Shown here piece after piece: positions 46,601 through 51,611 of a stretch of 64,000 nt of DNA (position 1 is its first letter; each line of letters opens with the position of its first letter). The notes under the pieces were generated by a model that saw only the letters and a list, made by a program, of their open reading frames with translations, searched no databases and was not told the origin of the DNA. The DNA lies in the NCBI GenBank assembly GCA_963922205.1, contig CAWUHX010000118.1:682001-746000 (forward strand), given 5' to 3'. A program made the position numbers and the translations under genes. The DNA is from Romanomermis culicivorax. Its lineage: Eukaryota > Nematoda > Enoplea > Mermithida > Mermithidae.

Positions 46601-49013
46601 TTCGACGACGACGAAAATTTCCGGCGCGTAAAATGAAAAATACGTCGCCAACCATCGACGTAAAGATTCGGCCGCCGACGGATCCGTCGAACATTTAAGT
46701 CGGTCTAGAATATCGGAAGCTTCCTAAAAAATTGAAAAAATTCGAATTTTACAGAATTTCAAACGAAAGAATTTCAAATTCTACAGAAAAAAATTCAAAT
46801 TTTACAAGGAAGAAAAATTATAATTTTACAAAATTTCGAAGTAAAATATTCAGATTTTACAAAATTTTACAAAAAAAAATTCAAATTTCACAAATTTTTG
46901 AAGTAGAAAATTCAAATTTTTTAAAACTATCGAAAAAAAATTAAATTTTACATGTTCAAAAAGAGTCACCAAGTTTTTGGGGGGAAAATTCGAGTTTTAC
47001 ACAAATTTCAAAGGAAAAAAATTGAAATTTTACTAAATTTTTGAGAGAAAAATCAAAATTCTACAACATTTTTGAGGAAAAAAATTCACATTTAATAAAC
47101 TTTTGCGTCACAAAATTTAAATTTTACAAAACTTGTAAGGGGAAAAAATCAAATTTACAAAATTGTCAAAAGTAAAAACGCTACATTTCGAAAGAAAAAA
47201 TTCATATTTTATAAAACTTCAAAAAAAAAGTTCAAATTTTTCAAAGTTTCGAAATAAAAATTCAAATTTCACAAAAATTTGCGTAAAATAACTAATTTTA
47301 CAGAGTTTCGAAGGTAAAAAATTGAAATATTATAAAAATTTTCAAGTAAAAAAACAAGTTTACAAAATTTTCAACAAAAAAAAAGTAGAATTGCAACGCA
47401 ATTTCCAGAAAAAAGTCAAGAATTTACTAAATTTTTGAGGAAATAATGGAAGAAAATCAAATTTACAAAATTTCGAAAAAACTCCAAATTTTAAAGGAAT
47501 TTTGAAGGAAACAGGGTCAAATTATACAAATTTTTGAGAAAAAGTCAAATTTATACAAGTTTTTACGGAAAAAAAGTCAAATTTTAATAAATTTTCAGGA
47601 AAAAAATTAATTTTAGAAAATCTCCTAGAAAAAATTCCAATTTCACAACTTTTCTTTGAGGACAAAATTCGAATTTTCACAAATTTTCGGATGAGAAAAT
47701 ATCAAATTTTATTAAATTTGAAAAAAAACATTTGAATTTTTCGAATTTTCAAAAAAAAATTTACATTTTACAAAATTTTTGAGGACAGAAATTCAAATTT
47801 CAGAGCTTCTCGAGAGTAAAAATCTAAATTTTACGAAATTTAACAAAAAAGAAAAATTCTAATTCAACAAAATTCTGAAGTGAAAAATTCGAATTCTGCA
47901 AAAATTTGCGTAAAAAATACTGATTTTACGAAGCTTTTTTGAAAAAAATTAAAGTTCGCCAAATTCTTAAGGAAAAAAATTCAAAGTTTACATAATTTTC
48001 ATGCAAAAAAATTTTAATTTTACAAAATTTTCGAGCAAAAATTCTACTTTTACAAAAATATCAAAAGAAAAAATCAAAATTTTTGCCGAATTCGGAAGGA
48101 AAAAGTCCAATTTTACAACATTCCGGGGGGGTGAAATCATATTTTACAAAATTTTGAATAAGAAAATTTAAATTTTACAAAACTTCGAGTGAAAAATTCG
48201 GATTTCACAAAATTCTAGAAGAAAAAAATCAATTTTCATATTTTGAAAAAAATTTACAACATTTTGGAGATACCTATCAAATTTCTCGAATTTCCTAAAA
48301 ATTCCAAATTTTACACGGAGTCTTGCAAGGAAATTTTTTTACAGAATTTTTTCGCGGAAAAAAATCCGAATTATTTATAAATTTTTGATTAATTTCATAG
48401 AAACTTGAAATGGCTTCAATTTTACTAAACTTCGAAAAAAACTTTGTATTTTTACAAAATTTTCGAGTGAAAAATATTAAATTTTGCTAGTTTACGGAAT
48501 TTTGGCCACGAAAAAATACAAAAATAAAAAAACTTCAAACATCAAAAAAAATAATTTAGGATTATTGAAAGAGTTGCACAAAATTTCAAGAAAAAATCTA
48601 TATACATATGTATGAAACTTTTGAATTAAAATTGAAATTCTGCGAAATTTTGATCAAAAAAATTAAATTTTACTAAATTTTGCGATAAAAAATTAAATTT
48701 TACTAAATTTTGCGATAAAAAAATCAAAATTTTATCAAATTCAAAAAGAAAAAATTTAATATCCAAAAATTTTGTGGTGAATAAAGTAGTAATTTTACAA
48801 AATTTTGGGGAAAAACGAATGTTTGAGAGCTAAAATTCAATATTGTAGAAAATTTGCGGGAAAAAAATTCAAATTTTACAAAATTTTGAATAAATGTGTG
48901 AATAATATTTAAATTTTGGACAAATTTTAGCACATGTTCAAATTTAGAAATTTTCGACAACTTACCCTCATGACGTCATCATTATTTCGATTTGAAAATA
49001 AATCCCAATCCAT
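1494..49013 (-). CDS. UBR1: UBR1/UBR2-type E3 ubiquitin ligase (N-recognin), 27 exons, 3' end beyond the window
   Basis: This ligase binds destabilising N-terminal residues and ubiquitinates the substrate with an E2 (N-degron pathway, cytosol/nucleus). Exons: 48966-49013, 46577-46723, 45175-45341, 44623-44701, 41510-41802, 37946-38147, 35338-35464, 35181-35279, 33893-33981, 29920-30018, 29683-29840, 27082-27190, 26859-26987, 26710-26800, 25046-25132, 24800-24960, 20748-20813, 20452-20528, 20283-20377, 17209-17395, 12384-12541, 11175-11379, 7115-7247, 6885-7055, 6734-6825, 4890-5093, 1494-1649. Joined, they give 1209 codons plus 2 bases with no stop. Domains: UBR box C107-H174, ClpS-like about 246-315, helical core, basic helix about 1030-1055, RING-H2 from C1118. 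Position and order match animal UBR1/UBR2 (about 1750 residues), so about 550 residues lie to the left. The ATG has an in-frame TAA three codons upstream. All introns are GT-AG except intron 3 (GC-AG). UBR1 and UBR2 cannot be told apart here. Confidence 0.95.
1690..3900 (-). repeat. Intron 26: about 308-bp tandem satellite
   Basis: Six or so copies of a unit of about 308 bp. The landmark AAGAATTCTAGAATTCATGA recurs near 2136, 2445, 2754, 3061 and 3369, with a shortened step to about 3645. Each unit holds several AATTCTAGAATT-type palindromes. Copies from 2100 to 3300 are the most alike, suggesting recent amplification. Confidence 0.85.
3930..4880 (-). repeat. Intron 26: TGACGTCA minisatellite
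   Basis: About thirty degenerate units of roughly 25-35 bp of the type TGTGACGTCATTTTTGTTGT. Each carries the TGACGTCA palindrome (CRE/ATF-type octamer). The array begins about ten bases inside the intron, right after exon 26, so the first repeat is part of the donor neighbourhood. Confidence 0.88.
4890..5093 (-). CDS. UBR1: UBR exon 26 (residues 1091-1157, start of RING-H2)
   Basis: It encodes [13 protein letters not shown], the first CxxC of the RING-H2 (C1118, C1121), then a Gly/Ser linker and [10 protein letters not shown], matching MVLAAFVQ. The donor AA|GTTCGT is unusual. The alternative GTAAAT four bases on would break the frame with exon 27. Confidence 0.9.
5160..6725 (-). repeat. 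Intron 25: array of TATGTTATAACATA palindromes
   Basis: Dozens of units contain the perfect dyad TATGTTATAACATA or close variants (ACATGTTATAACATG), separated by short spacers such as GTCC or GGA. A segment of about 110 bp with GGAACGTGTTGTAATG is itself repeated near 6065 and 6198. No coding sequence is seen. Confidence 0.88.
6734..6825 (-). CDS. UBR1: UBR exon 25 (residues 1060-1089)
   Basis: It encodes a Lys/Ser-rich linker ([14 protein letters not shown]...[12 protein letters not shown]) at the place of the poorly conserved segment before the RING. It is supported by phase 0 in, phase 2 out, and the canonical TACTGTAG acceptor. Confidence 0.78.
6885..7055 (-). CDS. UBR1: UBR exon 24 (residues 1003-1059, basic helix before the RING)
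   Basis: It encodes [20 protein letters not shown] and SMQNAFIK, equivalent to the charged helix (ERKRKAEIARLRREKIMAQM) that leads to the RING in UBR1/UBR2. It is flanked by two introns of exactly 59 bp, both with CTACAGTA or TACTGTAG words. Confidence 0.92.
7115..7247 (-). CDS. UBR1: UBR exon 23 (residues 959-1002)
   Basis: This 44-codon exon includes [20 protein letters not shown] and lies in the place of the SIL..LE.L......H..MI segment. Sequence conservation is modest. It is supported by the exact phase (2 in, 0 out), a TTTTAG acceptor and the 59-bp intron that follows. Confidence 0.82.
7260..11165 (-). repeat. Intron 22: dimeric TATGCAAATTAGT satellite
   Basis: TTTTATGCAAATTAGT recurs about every 100-110 bases across 3.9 kb. 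Two half-units alternate: one continues with ATCGATAAATCGGAATTTTG, the other with ATCCAAATCTTGGCAAATAT and GGTCGACATTTTATATTGTA. The true period is therefore about 210 bp. Confidence 0.86.
11175..11379 (-). CDS. UBR1: UBR exon 22 (residues 891-957)
   Basis: It encodes [20 protein letters not shown] and later [20 protein letters not shown]. The family equivalents are PPP.LP.F.PLF..L.N.L and ES.LQR.LHLIG.ALQE. It ends in phase 2 at GTAAGT. Confidence 0.95.
11450..12160 (-). repeat. Intron 21: degenerate TTCTAGAATTT array
   Basis: Loose repeats of AAAATTCTAGAATTTTC with a CAGAAATTCCAGGAAA partner, about 60-70 bp apart. The rest of this 1-kb intron (12160-12383) is AT-rich and shows nothing recognisable apart from one TGACGTCA. 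Confidence 0.7.
12384..12541 (-). CDS. UBR1: UBR exon 21 (residues 838-889)
   Basis: It encodes [20 protein letters not shown] and then [17 protein letters not shown], matching G.YELKPE...E.N.YF.H.S...QSKAEE.QRK.K of human UBR1. It ends in phase 1. Confidence 0.95.
12700..17200 (-). repeat. Intron 20: ATTTGCATATTAT satellite with higher-order repeats
   Basis: A 4.5-kb array of about 55-60-bp monomers built on AAAATTTGCATATTATACCG, with companion monomers (ATTCGCCCAGGATAATGTAA and others). Monomers form higher-order units. A block of about 399 bp near 14130-14530 is repeated almost unchanged at about 14530-14930, and 15250-16990 contains several near-identical 100-250-bp blocks. The recurring ATTTGCAT is the POU octamer word. 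Confidence 0.9.
17209..17395 (-). CDS. UBR1: UBR exon 20 (residues 776-836)
   Basis: It starts [10 protein letters not shown] and continues through [20 protein letters not shown] to [10 protein letters not shown]. This is the GERF..GV....D...REI.HQL...P...S.L..S block that leads into the winged-helix-like part of UBR1/UBR2. It ends in phase 2. Confidence 0.95.
17401..20280 (-). repeat. Intron 19: A-rich low-complexity block with internal duplications
   Basis: The plus strand is mostly A with scattered G and C, so the transcript is U-rich. Within it, GAACTTCATGACGAAAAACT (near 18852, 19129, 19858) and GAACTTTATGACAAAAA (near 18995, 19273, 19723, 20003) mark older 277-bp and about 725-bp duplications. 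ORFs across it are low-complexity artefacts. Confidence 0.8.
19563..19605 (-). pseudogene. Copied 3' end of exon 19 inside intron 19
   Basis: Forty-three bases are identical to 20281-20323, that is the last 41 coding bases of exon 19 ([12 protein letters not shown]) plus the start of its GTGAG donor, and flanking A-rich sequence also matches. It is carried by an about 720-730-bp duplication (about 19129-19605 versus 19858-20323). The copy has no acceptor just upstream, so it is unlikely to be spliced in. Confidence 0.88.
20283..20377 (-). CDS. UBR1: UBR exon 19 (residues 744-774)
   Basis: It encodes [20 protein letters not shown], corresponding to the NN..IEEML.L.I.LVGERF stretch. The donor is GTGAGA, phase 1. 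The last 41 coding bases and the donor are copied once more inside the next intron at 19563-19605. Confidence 0.94.
20452..20528 (-). CDS. UBR1: UBR exon 18 (residues 718-742)
   Basis: It encodes [19 protein letters not shown], equivalent to the DP..FL...L.RFEL segment of animal UBR1. It ends in phase 2; the following intron is 74 bp. Confidence 0.92.
20748..20813 (-). CDS. UBR1: UBR exon 17 (residues 696-717)
   Basis: This 22-codon exon encodes [20 protein letters not shown] and then LQ. It matches YYYHNVKCRREM.DKD..MLQ immediately after WRRNG in the family, so it joins exon 16 exactly across the intron. Confidence 0.96.
20820..22600 (-). repeat. Intron 16: A-rich low-complexity block
   Basis: Plus-strand A with dispersed G/C and few T (AAAACAAAAAA, GAAAAAATA and similar). 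No clear period was seen. Long minus-strand ORFs of Phe/Leu/Ser come from poly-pyrimidine and have no domain. Confidence 0.75.
22600..24745 (-). repeat. Intron 16: about 20-bp AAACAAAAACAAGAAAAAAAG array
   Basis: More than a hundred near-identical units of AAACAAAAACAAGAAAAAAAG type (18-22 bp; A-run length varies). In the sense of the gene it is UUUUUUUCUUGUUUUUGUUU. Apart from its first bases the plus strand has no CT, so the transcript has no AG here. All frames on both strands stay open for long distances, which explains spurious ORFs of up to 812 codons. Confidence 0.93.
24800..24960 (-). CDS. UBR1: UBR exon 16 (residues 643-695)
   Basis: It encodes [20 protein letters not shown], nearly the universal UBR motif PLR.QVL.AQV..G.WRRNG. 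The donor ATGCAG|GTTAGT is in phase 0 and opens a 4-kb repeat-filled intron. Confidence 0.97.
25046..25132 (-). CDS. UBR1: UBR exon 15 (residues 614-641)
   Basis: It encodes [20 protein letters not shown] followed by IPLNRLFA. This is the Y.VS.D.VS.HLPLSR..A block of UBR1/UBR2. It ends in phase 1; the next intron is 85 bp. Confidence 0.94.
25180..26700 (-). repeat. Intron 14: about 150-bp satellite with TGACGTCA and a TACTGTAGA hairpin
   Basis: TGACGTCAGC (or one-base variants) recurs near 25252, 25411, 25561, 25711, 25864, 26011, 26143, 26297, 26431 and 26676, a step of about 150 bp. Each unit also carries TACTGTAGA-AA-TCTACAGTA, a perfect inverted repeat with a two-base loop. Two neighbouring units (about 25487-25636 and 25637-25786) are almost identical. 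Confidence 0.9.
26710..26800 (-). CDS. UBR1: UBR exon 14 (residues 583-612)
   Basis: It encodes [15 protein letters not shown] and [11 protein letters not shown]. The previous intron is 58 bp. It ends in phase 1. This region is less conserved, but it lies in frame between two strongly conserved exons. Confidence 0.88.
26859..26987 (-). CDS. UBR1: UBR exon 13 (residues 540-582)
   Basis: It encodes [20 protein letters not shown] and then [12 protein letters not shown], matching the HIE.DPDWE.A...QMQL......F..W segment. The donor is AGT|GTAAAG. The GT two bases upstream would shift the next exon into an immediate stop, so it was not used. Confidence 0.93.
27082..27190 (-). CDS. UBR1: UBR exon 12 (residues 504-539)
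   Basis: It encodes [20 protein letters not shown] and then LDLLCKMQ, equivalent to the KPTIW...R..FLEGF..FL..L.CMQ block of animal UBR1. It ends in phase 0 at GTAAGA. The next intron is 94 bp. Confidence 0.95.
27230..29640 (-). repeat. Intron 11: CAGAATTCAGAAATTTTGT array
   Basis: Degenerate units of about 25-35 bp with the words TTCAGAATTCAGAA, TTTTGTTCAGAATT and TTTGTACAGAATT, built around GAATTC. No larger period could be read by eye. Confidence 0.82.
29683..29840 (-). CDS. UBR1: UBR exon 11 (residues 451-502)
   Basis: It encodes [20 protein letters not shown], a KFDFPAP.. loop, and [11 protein letters not shown]. These match the A..LI.E.NV...I, NKF.F and R....I.DLKY blocks of UBR1. It ends in phase 2. 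Confidence 0.93.
29920..30018 (-). CDS. UBR1: UBR exon 10 (residues 418-450)
   Basis: It encodes [20 protein letters not shown] and then TVPTI. This is the highly conserved DDH..SIS...L.VQ.FTVPT block of UBR1/UBR2. The donor GTAAAT is in phase 0 and the following intron is 79 bp. Confidence 0.96.
30040..33470 (-). repeat. Intron 9: CATGAGCTCAATGTAAACAA satellite
   Basis: Units of about 65 bp: CATGAGCTCAATGTAAACAA, then TTTCCATGAAACATGA, then AAAATTTGCATAATTTCCA. Several blocks of 150-200 bp in 31300-33250 are repeated almost unchanged, so there is a higher-order structure. The remainder (33471-33892) is AT-rich with nothing recognisable. Confidence 0.88.
33893..33981 (-). CDS. UBR1: UBR exon 9 (residues 389-417)
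   Basis: It encodes [20 protein letters not shown] followed by a KKFA motif, corresponding to the GARK..HEL.....ME..YK..FA segment of human UBR1. The split serine codon (A|GC) joins exon 8. It ends in phase 0. Confidence 0.93.
34030..35165 (-). repeat. Intron 8: AAATTTTACAAAATTTCAAAGG array
   Basis: Degenerate units of about 28-35 bp: GGAAAAATTCAAATTTTACA followed by AAATTTCAAA. The same kind of unit fills intron 1, so the two introns may share an origin. Confidence 0.72.
35181..35279 (-). CDS. UBR1: UBR exon 8 (residues 356-387)
   Basis: It encodes [18 protein letters not shown] and then a segment ending in LAKDSTLWK. The latter matches the L.LWD.KL.K motif of the UBR1 helical core. It ends in phase 1 at GTGAGC. 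Confidence 0.9.
35338..35464 (-). CDS. UBR1: UBR exon 7 (residues 313-354)
   Basis: This is a helical segment directly after the ClpS-like domain, including [17 protein letters not shown], comparable to the MAHQKFALRLGSWM segment of human UBR1. The donor GTGGAA is in phase 1 and gives an intron of only 58 bp. Two other GT dinucleotides upstream break the reading frame. Confidence 0.88.
35760..37860 (-). repeat. Intron 6: GATCAAATTTTGATTTTTGA array
   Basis: Units of about 42-48 bp of the kind GATCAAAAACTGGATCAAAT then TTTGATTTTGGATGATTTTC. The family is the reverse complement of the one in intron 5 on the other side of exon 6. The intron start (35465-35760) is AT-rich and mostly unrepeated. 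Confidence 0.85.
37946..38147 (-). CDS. UBR1: UBR exon 6 (residues 246-312, ClpS-like domain)
   Basis: It encodes [19 protein letters not shown] followed by the rest of the ClpS-like fold, which in UBR1/UBR2 handles bulky hydrophobic N-termini. LFNDE.HSYD.VI is the family signature. It ends in phase 0 at GTAAAA. The introns on each side carry the same repeat family in opposite orientations. Confidence 0.96.
38400..40450 (-). repeat. Intron 5: AAAATCAAAATTTGATCCAG array, opposite in orientation to intron 6
   Basis: Units of about 45 bp (GATCTGAAAATCATCCAAAA then TCAAAATTTGATCCAGTTTT) form higher-order blocks of about 200-250 bp marked by AATTTAAAGTATGTTTTTAA (near 39430, 39670, 39880, 40330). 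The rest of the intron has a TTAATTTAATT stretch (38160-38345) and loose AT-rich repeats (40450-41509). Confidence 0.86.
41510..41802 (-). CDS. UBR1: UBR exon 5 (residues 148-244, end of UBR box)
   Basis: It starts [19 protein letters not shown] and continues to SPSCSLH. This gives the CDCGD motif whose aspartates bind the basic N-terminal residue of substrates, and the last Cys/His zinc ligands. Where human UBR1 has Phe before CDCGD this protein has Cys. A short acidic, Gly/Ser-rich linker follows, then a helix ending [14 protein letters not shown], matching the WEE..ELP segment of the family. It ends in phase 2. Confidence 0.96.
41870..44520 (-). repeat. Intron 4: array of AAAATTCGAATTTT palindromes
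   Basis: Units of about 40-45 bp: TTTTGAAAATTTGAAAATTC then GAATTTTTGAGTGTCTG. Many contain the perfect palindrome AAAATTCGAATTTT. Blocks of several hundred bases are duplicated: 42480-43300 resembles 43060-43960. Confidence 0.85.
44623..44701 (-). CDS. UBR1: UBR exon 4 (residues 121-147, UBR box core)
   Basis: It encodes [16 protein letters not shown] followed by [10 protein letters not shown]. This supplies the CxxC pairs and the two zinc-binding histidines (H..H) at the family spacing. It ends in phase 0 at GTGAGT. Confidence 0.96.
44702..45174 (-). other. Intron 3, 473 bp, AT-rich
   Basis: Low-complexity AT-rich sequence with AAATTTTGTAAAA words. No clear satellite and no coding sequence seen. 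Its donor is GC. Confidence 0.7.
45173..45174 (-). other. Non-canonical GC splice donor of intron 3
   Basis: The exon ends TGCAG and the intron begins GCGAGG; the acceptor at 44702 is CCAG. Joining gives AG|G for the conserved arginine of the UBR box. It is the only one of 26 complete introns here without GT. Rare GC-AG introns are known in animals. A miscalled base (GTGAGG would be canonical) is the alternative. Confidence 0.75.
45175..45341 (-). CDS. UBR1: UBR exon 3 (residues 66-120, start of UBR box)
   Basis: It ends with [15 protein letters not shown], the first two zinc-binding cysteines of the UBR box (the human counterpart is CGRVFKSGETTYSC). It ends in phase 2. The downstream donor is GC (AG|GCGAGG) rather than GT. 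Reading on without splicing destroys the conserved CR.CA.DP.CV.C spacing, so the GC donor is the best solution. Confidence 0.93.
45342..46576 (-). repeat. Intron 2: very AT-rich simple sequence
   Basis: About 1.2 kb, almost only A and T (AAAATTATAAAATTAAATTT type). Near the donor side AAAATTCAAATTTTTAAAAA units become regular. Nothing else is seen. Confidence 0.75.
46577..46723 (-). CDS. UBR1: UBR exon 2 (residues 17-65)
   Basis: The acceptor is TTTTTAG and the donor GTATAA; both ends are phase 0. It encodes the N-terminal helical segment that precedes the UBR box, including [14 protein letters not shown], which resembles the W..FY...VPEI segment of animal UBR1. Confidence 0.88.
46730..48960 (-). 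repeat. Intron 1: CAAATTTTACAAAATTTTG array
   Basis: Degenerate units of about 28-36 bp: GAAAAAATTCAAATTTTACA followed by AAATTTTGA. A short exact tandem (AAATTTTGCGATAAAAAATT) lies near 48675-48715. Similar to the array of intron 8. Confidence 0.78.
48966..49013 (-). CDS. UBR1: UBR exon 1 (start exon, residues 1-16)
   Basis: The exon reads [16 protein letters not shown] and ends in phase 0 at the donor GTAAG. An in-frame TAA lies nine bases upstream of the ATG, so the protein cannot start earlier in this exon. An AG at 49020-49019 lies five bases before the ATG and could be a trans-splice acceptor; this is a guess. The TGACGTCA palindrome lies inside the coding sequence. Confidence 0.85.
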
Positions 49014-49396
49014 ATTGACTTAACGGCGAAAAATTCACTTTACAAACTTCAAGTTGTCTTGTAAACTATATGAAAAAGATGTAAAGATGTGCTTTCTCTA
49101 GGAATCGGAATCGAAAGAGGAGTAATTACTGTAGAATCATGGAGATAAGTTCAAAATAAGCAGTTCGAAAATCATTCATTCTGATACAATTTCGAAGATC
49201 AAAATCTCAAAATTCTGAGACTCTTATCGAATAATTGAAAAATTTAAAATTAAAATTTCGATAAAATAAAAAATTAGAAACTCAATTTTCTTGGATTTTA
49301 GGGTCAGGCTCATGGGCCAGATTCGATTCCTGAAGGAAAAAGGGGGCATTTTTCAATTAGTCACAAAGCATCTTCGAAATGTGAATAAATTTTATG
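49014..49396. other. Upstream region of the UBR gene
   Basis: About 380 bases of AT-rich, mostly unique sequence between the ATG and the first transposon. Any promoter must lie here or further right. No TATA box or other regulatory site can be called with confidence; one TTACTGTAGAAT word is present. Confidence 0.5.
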
Positions 49397-49404
49397 CAAA
49401 TGAG

Positions 49405-49890
49405 CATACATGTAATTGGGAGGAAGTGTTATGAGAATTGAGAACTCCCCCCCCCCCCCCCCCAGAAATCGCCGACCATATGGCTAGCCGTAAGGCGACC
49501 GCCCCACCAGGATTTTCCAATCCAATGGGTAGCCATAGGGTAGCCCTAGGGACACCCAAACTTTTGGTCGGAAAAATACTGAAAATTGTCAATTTTTTGA
49601 TTTAGAATGTCAATTTTTGAACGAAAAATGGTAGAAAATGTTAATTTCCTTGGCGCTTCGCGCCATGGATACATTTTTTTGGTCTTTTTAGGGAAAAATT
49701 ACTATTCTTTGAACTATTTTTCGGAATTTTTTCGTAAAAAAAATCGAATTTTTTTCCTTGAGAGAATTTTTTTTTTTATTTTTTTCTTTTTTTCCCCCTC
49801 CCCCCGAAATTTTTGGAATTACTGACCCCCGGCCCCAAAAAAGTCACCAAACCCCCCCTCCCCAGACCTCGGGGCTCCGTTACATGTATG
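49405..49890. mobile_element. Short inverted-repeat transposon (MITE), family A, copy 1
   Basis: The 486-bp element begins CATACATGTAA and ends TTACATGTATG, a perfect 11-bp terminal inverted repeat. It is flanked by the 8-bp direct repeat CAAATGAG (49397-49404 and 49891-49898). An 8-bp target duplication fits hAT-like DNA transposons. The element holds poly-C and poly-G runs and GGCGCTTCGCGCC but no transposase. A second copy lies inverted at 51612. Confidence 0.88.
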
Positions 49891-49981
49891 CAAATGAGTC
49901 TCCGGGCGCATCGAGCGCCTGGATTTTCGAACTGATCTGAACTGCTGGCATGATGAGGAGTCCGAAAATATAAATTTGGAC

Positions 49982-50106
49982 CATACCTGTCATTGGGGGG
50001 GGGGGGGGTTGGGGGACCCCCTCCCAACTTGGCCAACCATATACCCAACCCTCCCCCCATCCCAGTTTGGAAAAAATTAGAAAAAATTGGCAAAAAAGTG
50101 TATGTA
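49982..50106. mobile_element. MITE family B, truncated half copy
   Basis: It begins CATACCTGT and runs through a long G tract to CAAAAAAGTGTATG. This is the inverted counterpart of about 52133-52270 in the complete copy. The other half is missing, and no target duplication is visible. Confidence 0.65.
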
Positions 50107-50141
50107 AATATTATCTTTAGAGATTAGATGACAAGTGAAGG

Positions 50142-50383
50142 TATACACCTGTACCGGCAGAGGTCCGACCAGTTGGGGGGGGGGGGGTAACCCGAAAGTT
50201 TTGGGGAGAGGGGTCGAAAAGACCCAAAAAAGTCGGAAAAATTTCAAAAATTTTCCCAAAAAAGGCCACTTCCAAATTTTTCCTAGTTTGGGGGAGGCTT
50301 GAGTATAGGGTCGACCAAGTTGGGGGTGGGGGTCCCAAAATTTGGGTAAGGGTTCGACCACCCCCCCCTCAATCACAGGTATG
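50142..50383. mobile_element. MITE family B, copy with 8-bp target duplication
   Basis: This 242-bp G-rich element starts TATACACCTGTA and ends CACAGGTATG (imperfect terminal inverted repeat). It is flanked by AGTGAAGG at 50134-50141 and 50384-50391. It has the same length as the copy at 52029 and shares TCCGACCAGTTGG near its left end. No coding capacity. Confidence 0.82.
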
Positions 50384-50810
50384 AGTGAAGGCAGACATGC
50401 TAAGAAGCCGCGCCTGAACTCGGTAATAAATAATAAAGATTAGGATTATAACCGACGCAAAGAGCCGCAAAATTTGAGATTTGGACCTTCTAAAAATGCA
50501 TCATATCGAAGTTTATCTTTTTCCATAACAAAACCCAGAATTTTTTTCCAAGATTGTGAAAAGATCTCAAAAATTTTTTCCACATTCCCGATTTTTTTTG
50601 CCACACATTATAGTGCAAATGCGGAAAAAAAAGTAAATCGTTTGCGTATCTCTCTTTTTTTTCCAGAACCACTGTTTTTTCTAAGAACTTTTTTCCGCAA
50701 ATGTGGAAAGAGGTCAAATTTTTTTCCACATGTGGAAAAAATTTTTTTCCTCTTAAAATCCTCGTTTTTTCGCTTGAAAATGCTCATAAACACTTTATTT
50801 AAGTGTTTTT
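50384..50810. repeat. Interspersed repeat C, copy 1 (holds the empty insertion site)
   Basis: It matches about 51540-51611 plus 52298-52640 in direct orientation: GACATGCTAAGAAGCCGCGC, then GGTAATAAATAAT, then GAGATTTGGACC and TTTCCACAT-type words. At 50423-50430 it has the single GTAATAAA that is doubled around the transposon in copy 2. A perfect TTTTTTCCACATGTGGAAAA dyad lies near 50735. Confidence 0.78.
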
Positions 50811-51539
50811 GAGCTTTTGAAGTATTCTGATAACCATTCTGATCATATGTCTCAAAAATTTGATTTAAATTTTGTGTTCATAGATAGTAATTCCAAGAAA
50901 TTATAGCTTTGGCCGAAAAGCTATGAGCCAGAAGCAGGATTTTTTTTGCACAGACCAGGTTGCAATGTACAACTTGGGGAAAAATTTCAGTTGCACAGAT
51001 AAATTTTTAGTTGCTCACACTGAAAAAGATAGAATTGCTTAAATTTATCGGAAAAAACCATTGAAAACTAGTTTTCTTATATTTCATTCGGTCCGCGCGT
51101 CAGTTTTAGACATTCAAAACCCAATTTTTTGACTTTTGGAGGGAAAATAAAAAGATGAGTAGACAAGAGTAATGTGTTCGACGCGCAGCGTCGAAAATTT
51201 TTTCTGGATTTAAAATTCTAAAACGCTGAAAAATGAATCTTTTAACCTTTCATTTCCCAGACAGAAAGTTTGATGATTTCTCACTGAATTTAATAAATTT
51301 TCAGTCGGACAAACTAAAATTCAAAAAATTAAGCAAGCGACTCAGTAATTTCTACACTAAAAATACTTTAATCACATGAAAGTCAAAATTTTTACGAAGG
51401 TCGCAAAAAAATTTTTATGAAGGTCGCAAAAAAGTTTTTGGGAAAATGATCGAAAAAAACAATACAGGATCAAACATTAATCCATAATATGTTGATAATT
51501 AGAACCTATGAGCACTAATTAGTGAATAGTGAAGTAAAG
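50811..51539. other. Unassigned AT-rich stretch
   Basis: Mostly unique AT-rich DNA between two copies of repeat C. I see no gene, no clear repeat and no splice-supported ORF. A small direct repeat (TTTTTACGAAGGTCGCAAAA and its neighbour) lies near 51395-51440. Confidence 0.5.
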
Positions 51540-51611
51540 TTAAGTAAAGGTTAAGTAAAGTAAAGGTAGACATGCTAAAAGCCGCGCCTGAGCTTGGTAA
51601 ATGGTAATAAA

